Source of the DNA: Microbacterium marinilacus | Lineage (GTDB): Bacteria; Actinomycetota; Actinomycetes; Actinomycetales; Microbacteriaceae | NCBI RefSeq assembly: GCF_019753765.1 | Contig: NZ_JAIJZW010000010.1 | Coordinates: 1-64,000 of the forward strand | Direction of reading: 5' to 3' | DNA: 64,000 bases | Shown here: positions 47,623 through 58,771 of the stretch, one piece after another | Layout: each line of letters starts with the position of its first letter | Position numbering within the stretch: position 1 is the first letter of the stretch | Notes under the pieces: model-generated | Told to the model about the DNA's origin: nothing | What the model saw: only the letters and a program-made list of their open reading frames with translations | Databases searched by the model: none | Made by a program: the position numbers and the translations under genes

Positions 47623-49179
47623 TCACACGCCCACGCGCAGCGTCGGCAGCCCGAGCCGCACCGCTCCGTCGGCCGTCGTCGGTGCCGCCGGCACGGCGCA
47701 CGACTCGGCCTGCGAGCGGTCCCAGGCGTCGCCGGCGCGCGTTCGGCGGATGCGCAGCGGCGCGCCGTCCGTCGAGTCCGCGAGCAGGTGGGAGGGCGCG
47801 GCGTGGGTGACCACGACCGTGACGACGTCTCCTGGGCGCGGCGCCTCGGAGCCGGCGGGCACCTCGAAGTGGACCAGGCGGTTGTCCTCGGCCCGGCCCG
47901 TGAGGCGGTGGGTGCTCTGGTCCTTCTTGCCCTCGCCGGTCGACACCAGCACCTCAAGCGAACGCCCGAGCTGTCGCTGGTTCTCCTCCAACGTGATGCG
48001 CTGCTGCAGCGCGACCAGGCGCTCGTAGCGCTCCTGCACGATCTCCTTCGGGACCTGGTCGGGCATGGTCGCCGCCGGCGTGCCCTCACGGATCGAGTAC
48101 TGGAAGGTGAACGCGCTCGCGAAACGGGCCTGCTCGACCACGCGCATCGTGTCCTGGAAGTCCTCCTCGGTCTCGCCGGGGAAGCCGACGATGATGTCGG
48201 TCGAGATGGCCGCGTTCGGGATGCGCTCTCGCACCTTGTCGAGGATCCCGAGGAACTTCGCGCTGCGGTACGAGCGACGCATCTGTCGCAGGATGCGGTC
48301 GCTGCCCGACTGCAGCGGCATGTGCAGCTGCGGCATCACCGCAGGCGTCTCTGCCATCGCGTCGATCACGTCGTCGGTGAACGCGGCGGGGTGCGGGCTG
48401 GTGAAGCGGATGCGCTCGAGCCCGTCGATCTCGCCCGCTGCGCGGAGCAGCTTGCCGAAGGCCTGCCGGTCTCCGAACTCCACCCCGTAGGAGTTCACGT
48501 TCTGGCCGAGGAGGGTGACCTCGATCGCGCCGTCGTCGACCAGCAGGCGGATCTCGTTCAGGATGTCGCCGGGGCGGCGGTCCTTCTCCCTGCCGCGCAG
48601 GCTCGGCACGATGCAGAACGTGCAGGTGTTGTTGCAGCCGACCGAGATCGAGACCCAGCCGCTGTAGACCGAGTCGCGCTTCGTCGGCAGCGTCGACGGG
48701 AACGTCTCCAGCGACTCGAGGATCTCCAGCTCGGCCTCGCCGTTGTGCCGGGCACGCTCCAGCAGGCTCGGAAGCGACCCCATGTTGTGGGTGCCGAAGA
48801 CCACGTCGACCCAGGGCGCCTTCGTCTGGACGGCGTCCTTGTCCATCTGCGCGAGGCATCCGCCGACGGCGATCTGCATTCCCTCGTGCTTGTCCTTACG
48901 CGACTTGAGATGGCCGAGCGTGCCGTACAGCTTGCCCGCCGCGTTGTCGCGCACGGCGCAGGTGTTGATGATGACGACGTCGGCGTCGGTGCCGGCCTCG
49001 GCCCGGACGTATCCGGCGCTCTCCAGCGACCCCGAGAGCCGCTCGGAGTCGTGGACGTTCATCTGGCACCCGAAGGTGCGCACCTCGTACGAGCGCGGCC
49101 GGCCGTCCAGGGCGAGGGCTGCGGAGGAGGGCTCGATGAGCGTGGGGGCGTTCGAAGGAGCGCTGGCTGAAGTGGTCAT
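47623..49179 (-). CDS. miaB: tRNA-2-methylthio-N6-dimethylallyladenosine synthase
   Basis: Radical-SAM methylthiotransferase completing ms2i6A37 in tRNA. The 518-residue product has the N-terminal UPF0004 domain with three Fe-S cysteines ([23 protein letters not shown]), the radical-SAM CxxxCxxC in [17 protein letters not shown], and a C-terminal TRAM domain (about 410-475). A 40-residue Arg/Ala-rich tail follows, common in actinobacteria. Directly upstream of miaA, so both modification steps are co-expressed. Confidence 0.96.
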   Translation of the reverse strand: MTTSASAPSNAPTLIEPSSAALALDGRPRSYEVRTFGCQMNVHDSERLSGSLESAGYVRAEAGTDADVVIINTCAVRDNAAGKLYGTLGHLKSRKDKHEGMQIAVGGCLAQMDKDAVQTKAPWVDVVFGTHNMGSLPSLLERARHNGEAELEILESLETFPSTLPTKRDSVYSGWVSISVGCNNTCTFCIVPSLRGREKDRRPGDILNEIRLLVDDGAIEVTLLGQNVNSYGVEFGDRQAFGKLLRAAGEIDGLERIRFTSPHPAAFTDDVIDAMAETPAVMPQLHMPLQSGSDRILRQMRRSYRSAKFLGILDKVRERIPNAAISTDIIVGFPGETEEDFQDTMRVVEQARFASAFTFQYSIREGTPAATMPDQVPKEIVQERYERLVALQQRITLEENQRQLGRSLEVLVSTGEGKKDQSTHRLTGRAEDNRLVHFEVPAGSEAPRPGDVVTVVVTHAAPSHLLADSTDGAPLRIRRTRAGDAWDRSQAESCAVPAAPTTADGAVRLGLPTLRVGV

Positions 49180-49261
49180 GGCGAGGCCATTCTACGATTC
49201 GCACCCGAGAAGCGGACGTGCACGGCCCGCGTCGTGCGATGAGTCGAACGGAGCCTGCGGG

Positions 49262-50041
49262 TCAGTCGAAGCGGACGCCGGAGCTCGGACGCCGTGCCTC
49301 ATCCAGGGCCGCCCGCGCGGCGGTCAGCGCCAGTCCGCCGCCGTATCCGCGACGGGCCAGCTGGCCCGATAGCCGGCGAAGGGCGGTGTCGTCGTCGAAG
49401 CGCAGCAGCTGCCGGGCCTTGCCCCGCGCGTACTCGAGGGCGCGCTCGAAGTCGTCGTCCGGCAGCTCGGCGAGCGCCCGGTCGATGACCGCTCGGTCGA
49501 TGCCGCGCGCGGAGAGCGACTGCGCGATCGCGCGGCGTCCCTGATTCTTCCGCTCCACGCCCGCATAGACGAGCTGGTCGGCGAGCGCCGCGTCGTCGAG
49601 TGCCCCCAAGCGGATCAGCTGCTCGACGATCTCGTCGATGGACTCGGCATCGAGCTCGCTCTCGCGCAGCTTCGCCCGAGCCTCGGACACCGACAGCGAA
49701 CGTCGCCGAAGGGCCTTGACGAGCCGTTCCTGCGCTTCCGCGCGCACCTCGTCGAGGTCCGGCTCGGCAGAGTCGTCCTCTTCGGGCATCTCGACGAAGT
49801 GGACGCCGCCGCTGTTCCTCACCGCGAGCGGCTTGACCGCCCGTGGGCGGCGCTCCCCCGGTCTCGAGCCGAGGTCACGCCAGGTCGTGTGCCAGCTCGG
49901 TGCATCGTCCCCGGCCTGCTCGGCCGCCGCCTCTGCGGGCTCGGTCTCCGGTGCCGTCGGTTCGGCGGTGGCGCCGGAGACCGTCTGACCACCGCCGAAC
50001 AGCGGGATCACGGGGGCGAGACGATCGTCCTCGTCAGTCAT
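49262..50041 (-). CDS. recX: Regulatory protein RecX
   Basis: Inhibitor or modulator of RecA filaments. The 259-residue product has a long acidic, Ala-rich N-terminal extension (about residues 1-100, probably disordered) before the three-helix RecX repeats: ERLVKALRRRSLSVSEARAK, IDEIVEQLIRLGALDDAALA, and RRAIAQSLSARGIDRAVID. It starts 63 bases after recA, the usual recA-recX arrangement, and shares its SOS control. Confidence 0.93.
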   Translation of the reverse strand: MTDEDDRLAPVIPLFGGGQTVSGATAEPTAPETEPAEAAAEQAGDDAPSWHTTWRDLGSRPGERRPRAVKPLAVRNSGGVHFVEMPEEDDSAEPDLDEVRAEAQERLVKALRRRSLSVSEARAKLRESELDAESIDEIVEQLIRLGALDDAALADQLVYAGVERKNQGRRAIAQSLSARGIDRAVIDRALAELPDDDFERALEYARGKARQLLRFDDDTALRRLSGQLARRGYGGGLALTAARAALDEARRPSSGVRFD

Positions 50042-50104
50042 CGCTCTCCCCCGTCGACCGTGCCGCGCCGAGACGCTTGCGTCGAGCTGCGTCGACGATC
50101 GTCA

Positions 50105-51160
<1,056 letters not shown>

Positions 51161-51356
51161 GACCTGCTCCTTCTGCTCGTGTGTCCGTCGCCTGTAGGCT
51201 GTCGCGCCCGGCCTCGGTGACCGGATCCAGCGACAAGGCGCGTGGCTCATGTGCCACCTGCAACGCTAGGGAGGACCACCGACATCACATCGCTGAGCCC
51301 TGCCCTGGAGAGCAGATGAGCGGCACTCACCACCTGTGGACGACACTACGCCGCCT

Positions 51357-51372
51357 TCGAACACATCTTCGA
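51357..51372. promoter_or_regulatory. SOS (LexA) box upstream of recA
   Basis: TCGAAC-ACAT-CTTCGA matches TCGAAC-N4-GTTCGA at 11 of 12 positions. It lies 197 bases before the recA start codon in the 262-bp gap with the DUF3046 gene. It is the best SOS box in the window. Confidence 0.75.
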
Positions 51373-51422
51373 TGACACGCCGAAAGAAGACGCGCGTGTT
51401 TCGAATTCCGCGCGGGACCGGG

Positions 51423-51641
51423 TCAGCGGCGCGGCTCGAGCCGGCCGGCGCCGTAGCGGCGCGACGGCGGCACGTCGGTCTCGACGCACAGCGCGAGCCA
51501 GATGTCGCGAGGGGGCACGCCGACGTCCAGCGCCTCAGACGCCGTTCGTCCGATCCCCGGCAGCACCAGATCGTTCAACAGGGACGATGCGCGCGCGCCG
51601 AACTCGTCGTCCACGGCGCGCAGGAACTCGCTGCGCCTCAT
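51423..51641 (-). CDS. DUF3046 family protein
   Basis: A 72-residue protein MRRSEFLRAVDDEFGARASS, with VLPGIGRTASEALDVGVPPR and DIWLALCVETDVP. This small family is restricted to actinobacteria and sits just upstream of recA, as Rv2738c does in M. tuberculosis. No function is known. It starts 7 bases after the ClgR-type gene and is probably co-transcribed with it. Confidence 0.85.
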   Translation of the reverse strand: MRRSEFLRAVDDEFGARASSLLNDLVLPGIGRTASEALDVGVPPRDIWLALCVETDVPPSRRYGAGRLEPRR

Positions 51642-51648
51642 GCCGGGC

Positions 51649-51957
51649 TCAGCGCAGCGACAGTTCCGGGCCGACCTCGGCCACGAGGTCGTCGGGGACG
51701 ACGTCCGGGAAAGGCTGCACGCCTTCGAGCACGGCGATCCGATCGCCGACCTCTCGCATGATCGACGAGATGGGCACGTCGAGGGCCTCGGCCACCGATG
51801 CCAGGATCTCGCTCGACGCCTCCTTCTGGCCGCGCTCCACCTCGCTGAGGTAGCCGAGCGCGACGCTCGCCTTGCCGGCGACCTGTCGGAGGGTCTGACC
51901 CTTCTGCTGGCGCATGCTACGCAGAACATCGCCGATCTCTTGACGAACCAGGATCAT
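51649..51957 (-). CDS. clgR: ClgR-type XRE/HTH transcriptional activator
   Basis: A 102-residue regulator. The Cro/C1 helix-turn-helix spans roughly residues 7-65: LRSMRQQKGQTLRQVAGKAS, VALGYLSEVERGQKEASSEI, LASVAEALDVP. The tail EGVQPFPDVVPDDLVAEVGP resembles ClgR/PopR, activators of clp protease and stress genes. In mycobacteria clgR lies between pgsA/cinA and recA, exactly as here. GAGGAGG precedes the ATG. ClgR proteins often end in a degradable tail; here the end is GPELSLR. Confidence 0.85.
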   Translation of the reverse strand: MILVRQEIGDVLRSMRQQKGQTLRQVAGKASVALGYLSEVERGQKEASSEILASVAEALDVPISSIMREVGDRIAVLEGVQPFPDVVPDDLVAEVGPELSLR

Positions 51958-52026
51958 CTCGGGCCCCCTCCTCACTGCGTCCCATCCGGGTGCACAACAG
52001 TACAACACCGTTGCGGCCAATCTAAT

Positions 52027-52046
52027 CCCGCGTGATTATGCGCGGG
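52027..52046. promoter_or_regulatory. GC palindrome upstream of clgR
   Basis: CCCGCG (52027-52032) and CGCGGG (52041-52046) flank an 8-base AT-rich spacer, 70-90 bases before the clgR start. It may be an autoregulatory operator; I cannot match it to a known ClgR motif with confidence. Confidence 0.4.
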
Positions 52047-52099
52047 GTGGGAATCGTCCAAGTTTTCACGCGGAGGAAACACACGCGCGCGGCGCCGGC

Positions 52100-52597
52100 T
52101 CATCCGCCGAGGCCCACGGCGCGCGCGAGGTCGACGATGGCCTGCGTGCGCGCGGCCTCCCGCACCGCCGCGCGACCGCCCGCGAACACCCACGACGTCG
52201 CCGACACCCCGTCGGGCGTCGCCACGCCGATGTGGACGGTGCCGACCCGCTGTCCGTCCGGCGACTCCGGGCCCGCGATGCCCGTGGTCGCGATGCCGAC
52301 GTCCGCCGGCCGACCGTCGACGGCCATCGCGCGACGCACACCGTCCGCCATCTGCCGAGCCACCTCGGGGTGCACCGGGCCGTGCTCCGCGAGCAGCGCC
52401 GCATCGACACCCAGCAGCGACGCCTTCACGGCCGTGTCGTAGGCGACGACGCCGCCGCGAACGCTCGCCGAAGCGCCCGGAACGTCCACCAGCGTCGCCA
52501 CGACGAGGCCTCCCGTCAGCGACTCGGCGACACCCACCGTCCATCCGCGGTCGCGGAGCGCGGCGAGCAGGGCGACGGGGTCGACCGTCGGGCTCAT
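52100..52597 (-). CDS. cinA: CinA C-terminal family protein / nicotinamide-nucleotide amidase
   Basis: A 165-residue stand-alone CinA C-terminal domain, as in PncC, which deamidates NMN to recycle pyridine nucleotides. Motifs VGVAESLTGGLVVATL near residue 22, GGVVAYDTAVK, and IATTGIAGPESPDG are present. The N-terminal CinA (MoaB-like) domain is absent, as is common in actinobacteria. Its ATG overlaps the pgsA stop by four bases. Confidence 0.92.
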   Translation of the reverse strand: MSPTVDPVALLAALRDRGWTVGVAESLTGGLVVATLVDVPGASASVRGGVVAYDTAVKASLLGVDAALLAEHGPVHPEVARQMADGVRRAMAVDGRPADVGIATTGIAGPESPDGQRVGTVHIGVATPDGVSATSWVFAGGRAAVREAARTQAIVDLARAVGLGG

Positions 52598-53169
52598 CGA
52601 ACCGTCCGCGCGCCGCGCACCTGCGCCGCGATGTAGTCGATGCCGCTCGCGACCGTGAGGATCAGCACCGCCCACATCAGCACCGCGGTGCCGAGCGCCC
52701 ACGGGAACAGGCCGATGATCCCCTGCAGCGGCAGGAGGGCCCAGCCGAGCGCCACACCCTGCACGGCGGTCTTGAGCTTGCCCATCCAGGCGGCGGCGAC
52801 GTCGTGCTGCTTCACGATCGTGAAGCGATGGATCGTGATGCCCCACTCGCGGATCAGGATGATCACCACCATCCACCACGGCACCTCGTCCAGGATGGCC
52901 AGGCCCACGAACGCCGAGCCGGTGAGCAGCTTGTCGGCGATCGGATCCCAGAGCTTGCCGAAATCGCTGACGAGGTCGTACCGCCGCGCGAGGTAGCCGT
53001 CCACCCAGTCGGTCGAGATGCCGACGATGAAGATCACCGCCGCGGCGATGCGCAGGCCGAGGTCGGCGGACCCCAACCAGCCGCCCAGGAGCAGGAGGAC
53101 GAAGAAGACGACGGCGAGCGGGATGCGGGCGATCGTGATCGCGTTCGGCAGCTGCCTCGGGATGGCCAT
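52594..53169 (-). CDS. pgsA: CDP-diacylglycerol-glycerol-3-phosphate 3-phosphatidyltransferase
   Basis: Membrane enzyme making phosphatidylglycerol phosphate. The 191-residue product has four or so transmembrane helices and the CDP-alcohol phosphotransferase signature DWVDGYLARRYDLVSDFGK-LWDP-AD (Asp residues about 58-83). It lies 5 bases after ftsK and overlaps cinA. A second actinobacterial pgsA homologue (phosphatidylinositol type) is possible, but context fits the PG enzyme. Confidence 0.93.
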   Translation of the reverse strand: MAIPRQLPNAITIARIPLAVVFFVLLLLGGWLGSADLGLRIAAAVIFIVGISTDWVDGYLARRYDLVSDFGKLWDPIADKLLTGSAFVGLAILDEVPWWMVVIILIREWGITIHRFTIVKQHDVAAAWMGKLKTAVQGVALGWALLPLQGIIGLFPWALGTAVLMWAVLILTVASGIDYIAAQVRGARTVR

Positions 53170-53174
53170 CGCGG

Positions 53175-55988
53175 TCAGTCCCGGCCGGTCAGCTGCCAGG
53201 CGTCTTCGTCGCCCTCGTCGTCCTCGACCGGCCGGCCCTGGAACTGCGCCTCGATCGGGTCGTCGCCGTAACGGTCGTCGTCGCCGTAGCCGTCGTCGTC
53301 CGACGGCGCCGCGGCGGGCGCCTCGGATCCGGCGGCGGGAGCGGGAGCTGCGGCGGGAGCGGCGCCCGCCGGAGGCTCCTCGCCCTTGATCCGTGCGAGG
53401 ACCCGCGGCAGCTGCTCGGGCGTGACCAGCACGTCACGGGCCTTGGAGCCCTCCGACGGCCCGACGACCTCGCGCGACTCGAGGAGGTCCATGAGGCGGC
53501 CCGCCTTCGCGAACCCCACACGCAGCTTGCGCTGCAGCATCGAGGTCGACCCGAACTGGCTCGTGACGACCAGCTCGGCGGCCGCGAGCAGCACCTCGAG
53601 GTCGTCGCCGATGTCCTCGTCGATCTCCTTCTTCTTGGACTCGATCGCCTCGGCGACGTCGGAGCGGTACTCCGGGCGCGCCTGCCCCGTGACGTGCCCC
53701 ACGACGCGGTCGATCTCGTCCTCGGTGACCCAGGCGCCCTGCACGCGCAACGGCTTGGACGACCCCATGGGCGAGAACAGCGCGTCGCCCTGGCCGATCA
53801 GCTTGTCGGCACCGCCCTCGTCGAGGATCACGCGGCTGTCGGTGACGCTCGTCACCGCGAACGCGAGACGCGACGGGACGTTCGCCTTGATGAGGCCGGT
53901 GACGACGTTGACGGACGGGCGCTGTGTCGCGAGCACCAGATGGATGCCCGCGGCGCGCGCCAGCTGGGTGATGCGGACGATCGAGTCCTCGACGTCGCGC
54001 GGAGCGACCATCATCAGGTCGGCGAGCTCGTCGACCACGACCAGCAGATACGGGTACGGCTTGAGCACGCGCTCGCTGCCGACGGGCACCTCGACCTCGC
54101 CCTTGGCGAGCGCCGCGTTGAAGTCGTCGACATGGCGGAAGCCGAACGACGCCAGGTCGTCGTACCGCATGTCCATCTCCTTCACGACCCACTGCAGCGC
54201 CTCGGCGGCCTTCTTGGGGTTCGTGATGATGGGCGTGATCAGGTGCGGCACCCCGGCGTAGTTCGTCAGCTCCACGCGCTTCGGGTCGACCAGCACCATG
54301 CGCACCTCGCTGGGCTTCGCGCGCATCAGGATGCTCGTGATCATCGAGTTGATGAAGCTCGACTTTCCGGAGCCCGTGGAGCCCGCGACGAGAAGGTGCG
54401 GCATCTTGGCGAGGTTGGCGACGACGAACCCGCCGCCGACGTCCTTGCCCACGCCGACCGTGAGCGGATGGCTCGACTTCTGCGCGGCGGCCGAGCGCAG
54501 CACGTCGCCGAGCGCGACGGTCTCGCGGTCGGTGTTCGGGATCTCGATGCCGATCGCGCTCTTGCCCGGGATCGGCGCGAGGATGCGCACGTCGTTCGAG
54601 GCCACCGCGTACGAGATGTTGCTCTGCAGCTGCGTGATCCGCTCGACGCGGACGCCGGGGGCGAGCTCGATCTCGTACTGGGTCACCGTCGGGCCGCGCG
54701 AGAAGCCGGTCACCTTGGCCTCGACCTTGAACTCGGCCAGCACGCGCGTGAGCTGCTCGACGACGCGGTCGTTCGCCTCGCTGCGCGCCACCGAGGGCGG
54801 GCCGGCCGACAGCGATGCCGGCGACGGCAGCACGTACGGTGCCGACGGCGGCTGGGGGCCGCGCGCGCCGGGGCCGTCCGTGCCGAAGCCCAGCAGTCCG
54901 GGCAGCTCACCCGTGTCCGAGTCGTCGCCGTCCCCCACGAGGCCGGTCGAGCCGCCCTCGGCGAGCGAGCCCGTGACGCCGCTGATCGAGCTGAGCACCT
55001 GGGTCGCGGCGTCGCGCGGGTCCGGCTCGGGCTCGGCCACGACGATGGCCTTGTCGTATCCGCCGTCCGACTGCTCGGTCAGCAGCTCGGTGAGGTCCTG
55101 CGGCGAGTCGACGACGTCCGGATCCTCCTCGCGCCCCGACTTGTTGCGGCGCCACCACGGCACGTGGTCGTCCTGCTCGTCGGCGTCGAGCACCTCGGTG
55201 GGCGCCGTCTGGCCCTTCGCGGTCCCGTTCTCGCCCTCCTCCGCACGCTCGGCGCCGAACATCCAGGCGTAGAGCTCGCCCAGGCGACGGCCGATGCGGT
55301 TCGGCGGGGTCTTGGTGATGATCAGCACGCTGAGGGCCGCGACGAGCGACAGCAGCACGTACGCGCCGACGTCGCTGAGCAGCAGCGCCGTCGGCTCGCC
55401 GACCATCCAGCCGAGCAGGCCGCCCGCCTGGCTCAGCGCGGGCATCCCCTGATACGGCTCGGGGCGGAGACCGGCGATGTGGCAGAAGCCGGCGACCGTG
55501 ATCGTGAGCAGCGCGAAGCCGATGCCGATGCGGCCGTTGTCGTGCACGGAGGACGGGTGACGGAACAGCCACCCCGCCAGCAGCAGCAGCGCCACCGGGA
55601 AGACGAAGGCCACGCGGCCGATCATGAGGCCGAACGAGTACGCGCTGATGTTCGCGGCGACCTCGTTGCCGATGAAGAACCACTCGGTGACGGCGCCGGC
55701 GACCGCCAGCAGCACGAGCAGCAGCGGGAAGCCGTCGCGGCGCTGATCCTTCTCGAGCGCCTCGGGCCCGAAGGCTCGGAAGAGCCCGCCGACGGCGTGC
55801 CCGAGACCGTTCCAGGCGCGCACCATCACCGGCGGGCGATCGGACTCCTCGAAGTAGGGCTTCGCGGCCGGCTCGGGCTTCTTGCGCGCGCGCGAGCTGC
55901 TCGCGGGCTCGGCCTTCGCGGCCGCGCGGCCCTTCCCGCCGGCGGGCTTGGCGCCGGAGGCCTTGGACGCGGTGGACGTGCGTGGCAT
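53175..55988 (-). CDS. ftsK: DNA translocase FtsK/SpoIIIE
   Basis: Septum-anchored motor that pumps chromosomes during division. The 937-residue product has a basic N-terminus, about four membrane segments (residues 85-235), and a variable acidic linker (about 240-440). The motor has Walker [18 protein letters not shown] and Walker [15 protein letters not shown], and the C-terminal gamma winged helix ([20 protein letters not shown]) recognises KOPS-like polar sequences. A Pro/Ala-rich and acidic tail follows. First gene of ftsK-pgsA-cinA. Confidence 0.96.
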   Translation of the reverse strand: MPRTSTASKASGAKPAGGKGRAAAKAEPASSSRARKKPEPAAKPYFEESDRPPVMVRAWNGLGHAVGGLFRAFGPEALEKDQRRDGFPLLLVLLAVAGAVTEWFFIGNEVAANISAYSFGLMIGRVAFVFPVALLLLAGWLFRHPSSVHDNGRIGIGFALLTITVAGFCHIAGLRPEPYQGMPALSQAGGLLGWMVGEPTALLLSDVGAYVLLSLVAALSVLIITKTPPNRIGRRLGELYAWMFGAERAEEGENGTAKGQTAPTEVLDADEQDDHVPWWRRNKSGREEDPDVVDSPQDLTELLTEQSDGGYDKAIVVAEPEPDPRDAATQVLSSISGVTGSLAEGGSTGLVGDGDDSDTGELPGLLGFGTDGPGARGPQPPSAPYVLPSPASLSAGPPSVARSEANDRVVEQLTRVLAEFKVEAKVTGFSRGPTVTQYEIELAPGVRVERITQLQSNISYAVASNDVRILAPIPGKSAIGIEIPNTDRETVALGDVLRSAAAQKSSHPLTVGVGKDVGGGFVVANLAKMPHLLVAGSTGSGKSSFINSMITSILMRAKPSEVRMVLVDPKRVELTNYAGVPHLITPIITNPKKAAEALQWVVKEMDMRYDDLASFGFRHVDDFNAALAKGEVEVPVGSERVLKPYPYLLVVVDELADLMMVAPRDVEDSIVRITQLARAAGIHLVLATQRPSVNVVTGLIKANVPSRLAFAVTSVTDSRVILDEGGADKLIGQGDALFSPMGSSKPLRVQGAWVTEDEIDRVVGHVTGQARPEYRSDVAEAIESKKKEIDEDIGDDLEVLLAAAELVVTSQFGSTSMLQRKLRVGFAKAGRLMDLLESREVVGPSEGSKARDVLVTPEQLPRVLARIKGEEPPAGAAPAAAPAPAAGSEAPAAAPSDDDGYGDDDRYGDDPIEAQFQGRPVEDDEGDEDAWQLTGRD

Positions 55989-56067
55989 GCCTCCACGGTA
56001 CGTCCCCGCGCCGACATCGCGCGGGAGCGACGCCGGTGATCCCGCGGATCGACGGCCGGCCGCGCGC

Positions 56068-56922
56068 TCAGCCGAGCCGGAACCCGCCGTCGGAGGACAG
56101 CGTCTCGCCGACGACCCAGCGGCCTTCGTCGCTCGCCAGCCAGCCGATCAGCCGCGCGGGGTCGTCCGGGTGACCGAACCGGCCCAGCGGCATCGCCTCG
56201 CGCAGGGTGTCGAGCGCGTCGGGCCGATCCGAGGTCTCGGGATCGAGATAGCCGGTGTTGACGGGGCCGGGGTTGACCGTGTTCAGGAGGATGCCGCGGC
56301 GGACCAGTTCCGCGGCCACCGTCTGGGTGACGCCCGCGAGCGCCGCCTTGCGCGCGGCGTACGCGACCTCCCCGGGCATCGGGCCGTGCAGCTGACCGCT
56401 CGTCATCCAGATCGCTCGTCCTGTGGAGTGCTCGTCGCCGTCCCAGACGAACTGCTCGGCGAAGCGCCGCGTCATCAGCAGCGTCGCACGCGTGTTGACC
56501 CGCCAGTGACCGTCGAGCACGTCCGCCGACGCGTCCAGCAGCGATGCGTCGTGGCCCGCACGCGCGTGGTTGCACACCAGCACGTCGAGGCGACCCGTCA
56601 GGCGGCGCGCCTCGTCGACGACGTGCTCGGCCGCGCCGTCCTCGACGAGGTCGGCCGCGATGTCCGTCGAGCGCGCGCCGGGCACGAGGGCCTGCCCCAG
56701 CCCGCGGCGCACGGCGTCGACATCCGCGCCGCCCCACGGGAAGTCGGCGTCGTGCGGCGCGTGATGATGCACCACGACGTCGGCGCCGAGCAACGCGAGC
56801 CGCCGCGCCACCGCGAAGCCGATGCCCCGGGGCCGCGAGACGCCCGTCACCAGCGCGGTGCGCCCGCGGAGCGGCAGCGACGCCTCCTCCGACGCGGGGC
56901 GGACGGCCTCGTGATCCGGCAT
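56068..56922 (-). CDS. Short-chain dehydrogenase/reductase
   Basis: A 284-residue classical SDR oxidoreductase. The cofactor motif is [20 protein letters not shown], a variant of TGxxxGxG lengthened by 'SRPR'. NAG-like [10 protein letters not shown] and the active-site Ser and Tyr-x3-Lys ([20 protein letters not shown]) follow; the late [12 protein letters not shown] is also typical. Similar proteins are annotated as FabG-like 3-oxoacyl-ACP reductases, but the substrate is unknown. It starts 52 bases after the rnj stop and may be its tail gene. Confidence 0.87.
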   Translation of the reverse strand: MPDHEAVRPASEEASLPLRGRTALVTGVSRPRGIGFAVARRLALLGADVVVHHHAPHDADFPWGGADVDAVRRGLGQALVPGARSTDIAADLVEDGAAEHVVDEARRLTGRLDVLVCNHARAGHDASLLDASADVLDGHWRVNTRATLLMTRRFAEQFVWDGDEHSTGRAIWMTSGQLHGPMPGEVAYAARKAALAGVTQTVAAELVRRGILLNTVNPGPVNTGYLDPETSDRPDALDTLREAMPLGRFGHPDDPARLIGWLASDEGRWVVGETLSSDGGFRLG

Positions 56923-56974
56923 GGCGGCTCCTTCGCTGCGTTCGCGGCTCGCGCCCGGCGGCGCGGCGTGCGGG

Positions 56975-58651
56975 TCAGGCCTCGATGACGAGCGGGACGA
57001 TCATCGGCCGGCGACGCAGCGACTGGTTCACCCAGCGACCGATCGTGCGGCGCACGGCCTGCGACAGCGCGTGGTTGTCGCGGACGCCCGACGCCGCGGC
57101 CTCTTCGAGCGCCCGGGCGATCTTCGGCTTGACCGCCTCGAACACCGAGTCGTCCTCGGCGATGCCGCGGGCGTGGATCTCCGGCCCCGTGATGACGCGA
57201 CCCGTGGCCGCGTCCACCACGACGATGACGGACACGAAGCCCTCCTCGCCCAGCACACGACGGTCCTTGAGGTCGGCATCCGTGATCTCTCCGACGGTCG
57301 ACCCGTCGACGTAGACGAAGCCGAGGTCGAGCTGACCGACGACCCGCGCGATGCCGTCCTTCAGGTCGACCACGCTGCCGTTCTCGCCGAGGATCGTGCG
57401 CTCCTCGGAGATCCCGGTGTTCTGCGCCAGCTTGGCGTTCGCCATCAGGTGGCGGTACTCGCCATGGACCGGCAGCACGTTGCGCGGCTGCAGGATGTTG
57501 TAGCAGTACAGCAGCTCGCCCGCGGCAGCGTGGCCCGAGACGTGCACCTTGGCGTTGGACTTGTGCACGACGTTGGCGCCGAGCTTCGTGAGACCGTCGA
57601 TCACGCGGTAGATCGCGTTCTCGTTGCCCGGGATCTGGCTCGACGCCAGGATCACGGTGTCGCCCTCTCCGGGCTCGATCGCGTGGTCGAGGTTCGCCAT
57701 GCGGCTGAGCACGGCCATCGGCTCGCCCTGCGATCCCGTCGACATGTAGACGATCTTGTCGTCCGGGATGTCCCGCGCCTTCTTGTAGTCGATCAGCACG
57801 TCGTTCGGGACGTTCAGATAGCCCAGGTCGGCGGCGATCGTCATGTTCCTGACCATGCTCCGGCCGAGCAGCGCCACGCGCCGCCCGTTGGCCGCCGCCG
57901 CGTCGAGCACCTGCTGCACGCGGTGCACGTGGCTGGAGAAGCTCGCCACGATGACGCGCCCCGTGGTCTTGGAGATCACCTGGTCGATGACGGGGCCGAT
58001 CGCCCGCTCGGTCGGGGTGAAGCCGGGCACGTCCGCGTTGGTCGAGTCCGGCAGGAACAGGTCCACGCCCTCCTCGCCGAGCCGGGCGAACGCGCGCAGG
58101 TCGGTGATGCGGCCGTCGAGCGGCAGCTGGTCCATCTTGAAGTCGCCCGTGTGCAGCACCAGGCCGGCGGACGTGCGGATCGCGACGGCGAGAGCGTCCG
58201 GGATCGAGTGGTTGACCGCGACGAACTCGAGGTCGAACGGGCCGATGTCCCAGCTCTCGTCCTCCTTGACGACCGTCAGCACCGGCTTGATCCGGTGCTC
58301 CTTGAGCTTGGCCTCCACCAGGGCGAGGGTCAGCGCCGAGCCGATCAGGGGGATGTCCTGACGAAGCTTGAGCAGGTACGGGACGGCGCCGATGTGATCC
58401 TCGTGGCCGTGGGTCAGCACGACGCCCACGATGTCGTCGAGGCGTCCCTTGAGCGGCTCGAAGTCGGGCAGGATCAGGTCGACGCCCGGCTGGTGCTCCT
58501 CGGGGAAGAGCACGCCGCAGTCGACGATCAGGATCTGGCCGTCGAACTCGTACGTGGTCATGTTGCGGCCGACCTCGCCGAGACCGCCGAGCGGGGTGAC
58601 GCGCAGGGCGCCCTTCTCGAGCGCGGGAGGGTCGTAGACCGGAGTGGACAT
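56975..58651 (-). CDS. rnj: Ribonuclease J
   Basis: Metallo-beta-lactamase/beta-CASP nuclease with 5'-exonuclease and endonuclease activity in mRNA decay and rRNA processing. The 558-residue product has the zinc motif VVLTHGHEDHIGAVPYLL near residue 80, further ligands in LVLHTGDFKMDQ, beta-CASP motifs IVASFSSHVHRVQQ and STGSQGEPMA, and SGHAAAGELLYCYNILQP. Upstream of it is dapA, the usual actinobacterial order dapA-rnj. Confidence 0.96.
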   Translation of the reverse strand: MSTPVYDPPALEKGALRVTPLGGLGEVGRNMTTYEFDGQILIVDCGVLFPEEHQPGVDLILPDFEPLKGRLDDIVGVVLTHGHEDHIGAVPYLLKLRQDIPLIGSALTLALVEAKLKEHRIKPVLTVVKEDESWDIGPFDLEFVAVNHSIPDALAVAIRTSAGLVLHTGDFKMDQLPLDGRITDLRAFARLGEEGVDLFLPDSTNADVPGFTPTERAIGPVIDQVISKTTGRVIVASFSSHVHRVQQVLDAAAANGRRVALLGRSMVRNMTIAADLGYLNVPNDVLIDYKKARDIPDDKIVYMSTGSQGEPMAVLSRMANLDHAIEPGEGDTVILASSQIPGNENAIYRVIDGLTKLGANVVHKSNAKVHVSGHAAAGELLYCYNILQPRNVLPVHGEYRHLMANAKLAQNTGISEERTILGENGSVVDLKDGIARVVGQLDLGFVYVDGSTVGEITDADLKDRRVLGEEGFVSVIVVVDAATGRVITGPEIHARGIAEDDSVFEAVKPKIARALEEAAASGVRDNHALSQAVRRTIGRWVNQSLRRRPMIVPLVIEA

Positions 58652-58771
58652 GGTCCGCCTTTCGCGGGGCCTCTTGCGGCACCCGTGTTCGCCGGAGGCC
58701 CTCGGGCATCCGGCTGTCGTGTGTTGTTGTGCGGTGCGGCCTTCTCGGCCGCGGGAGAACGGTGGAGCGCG

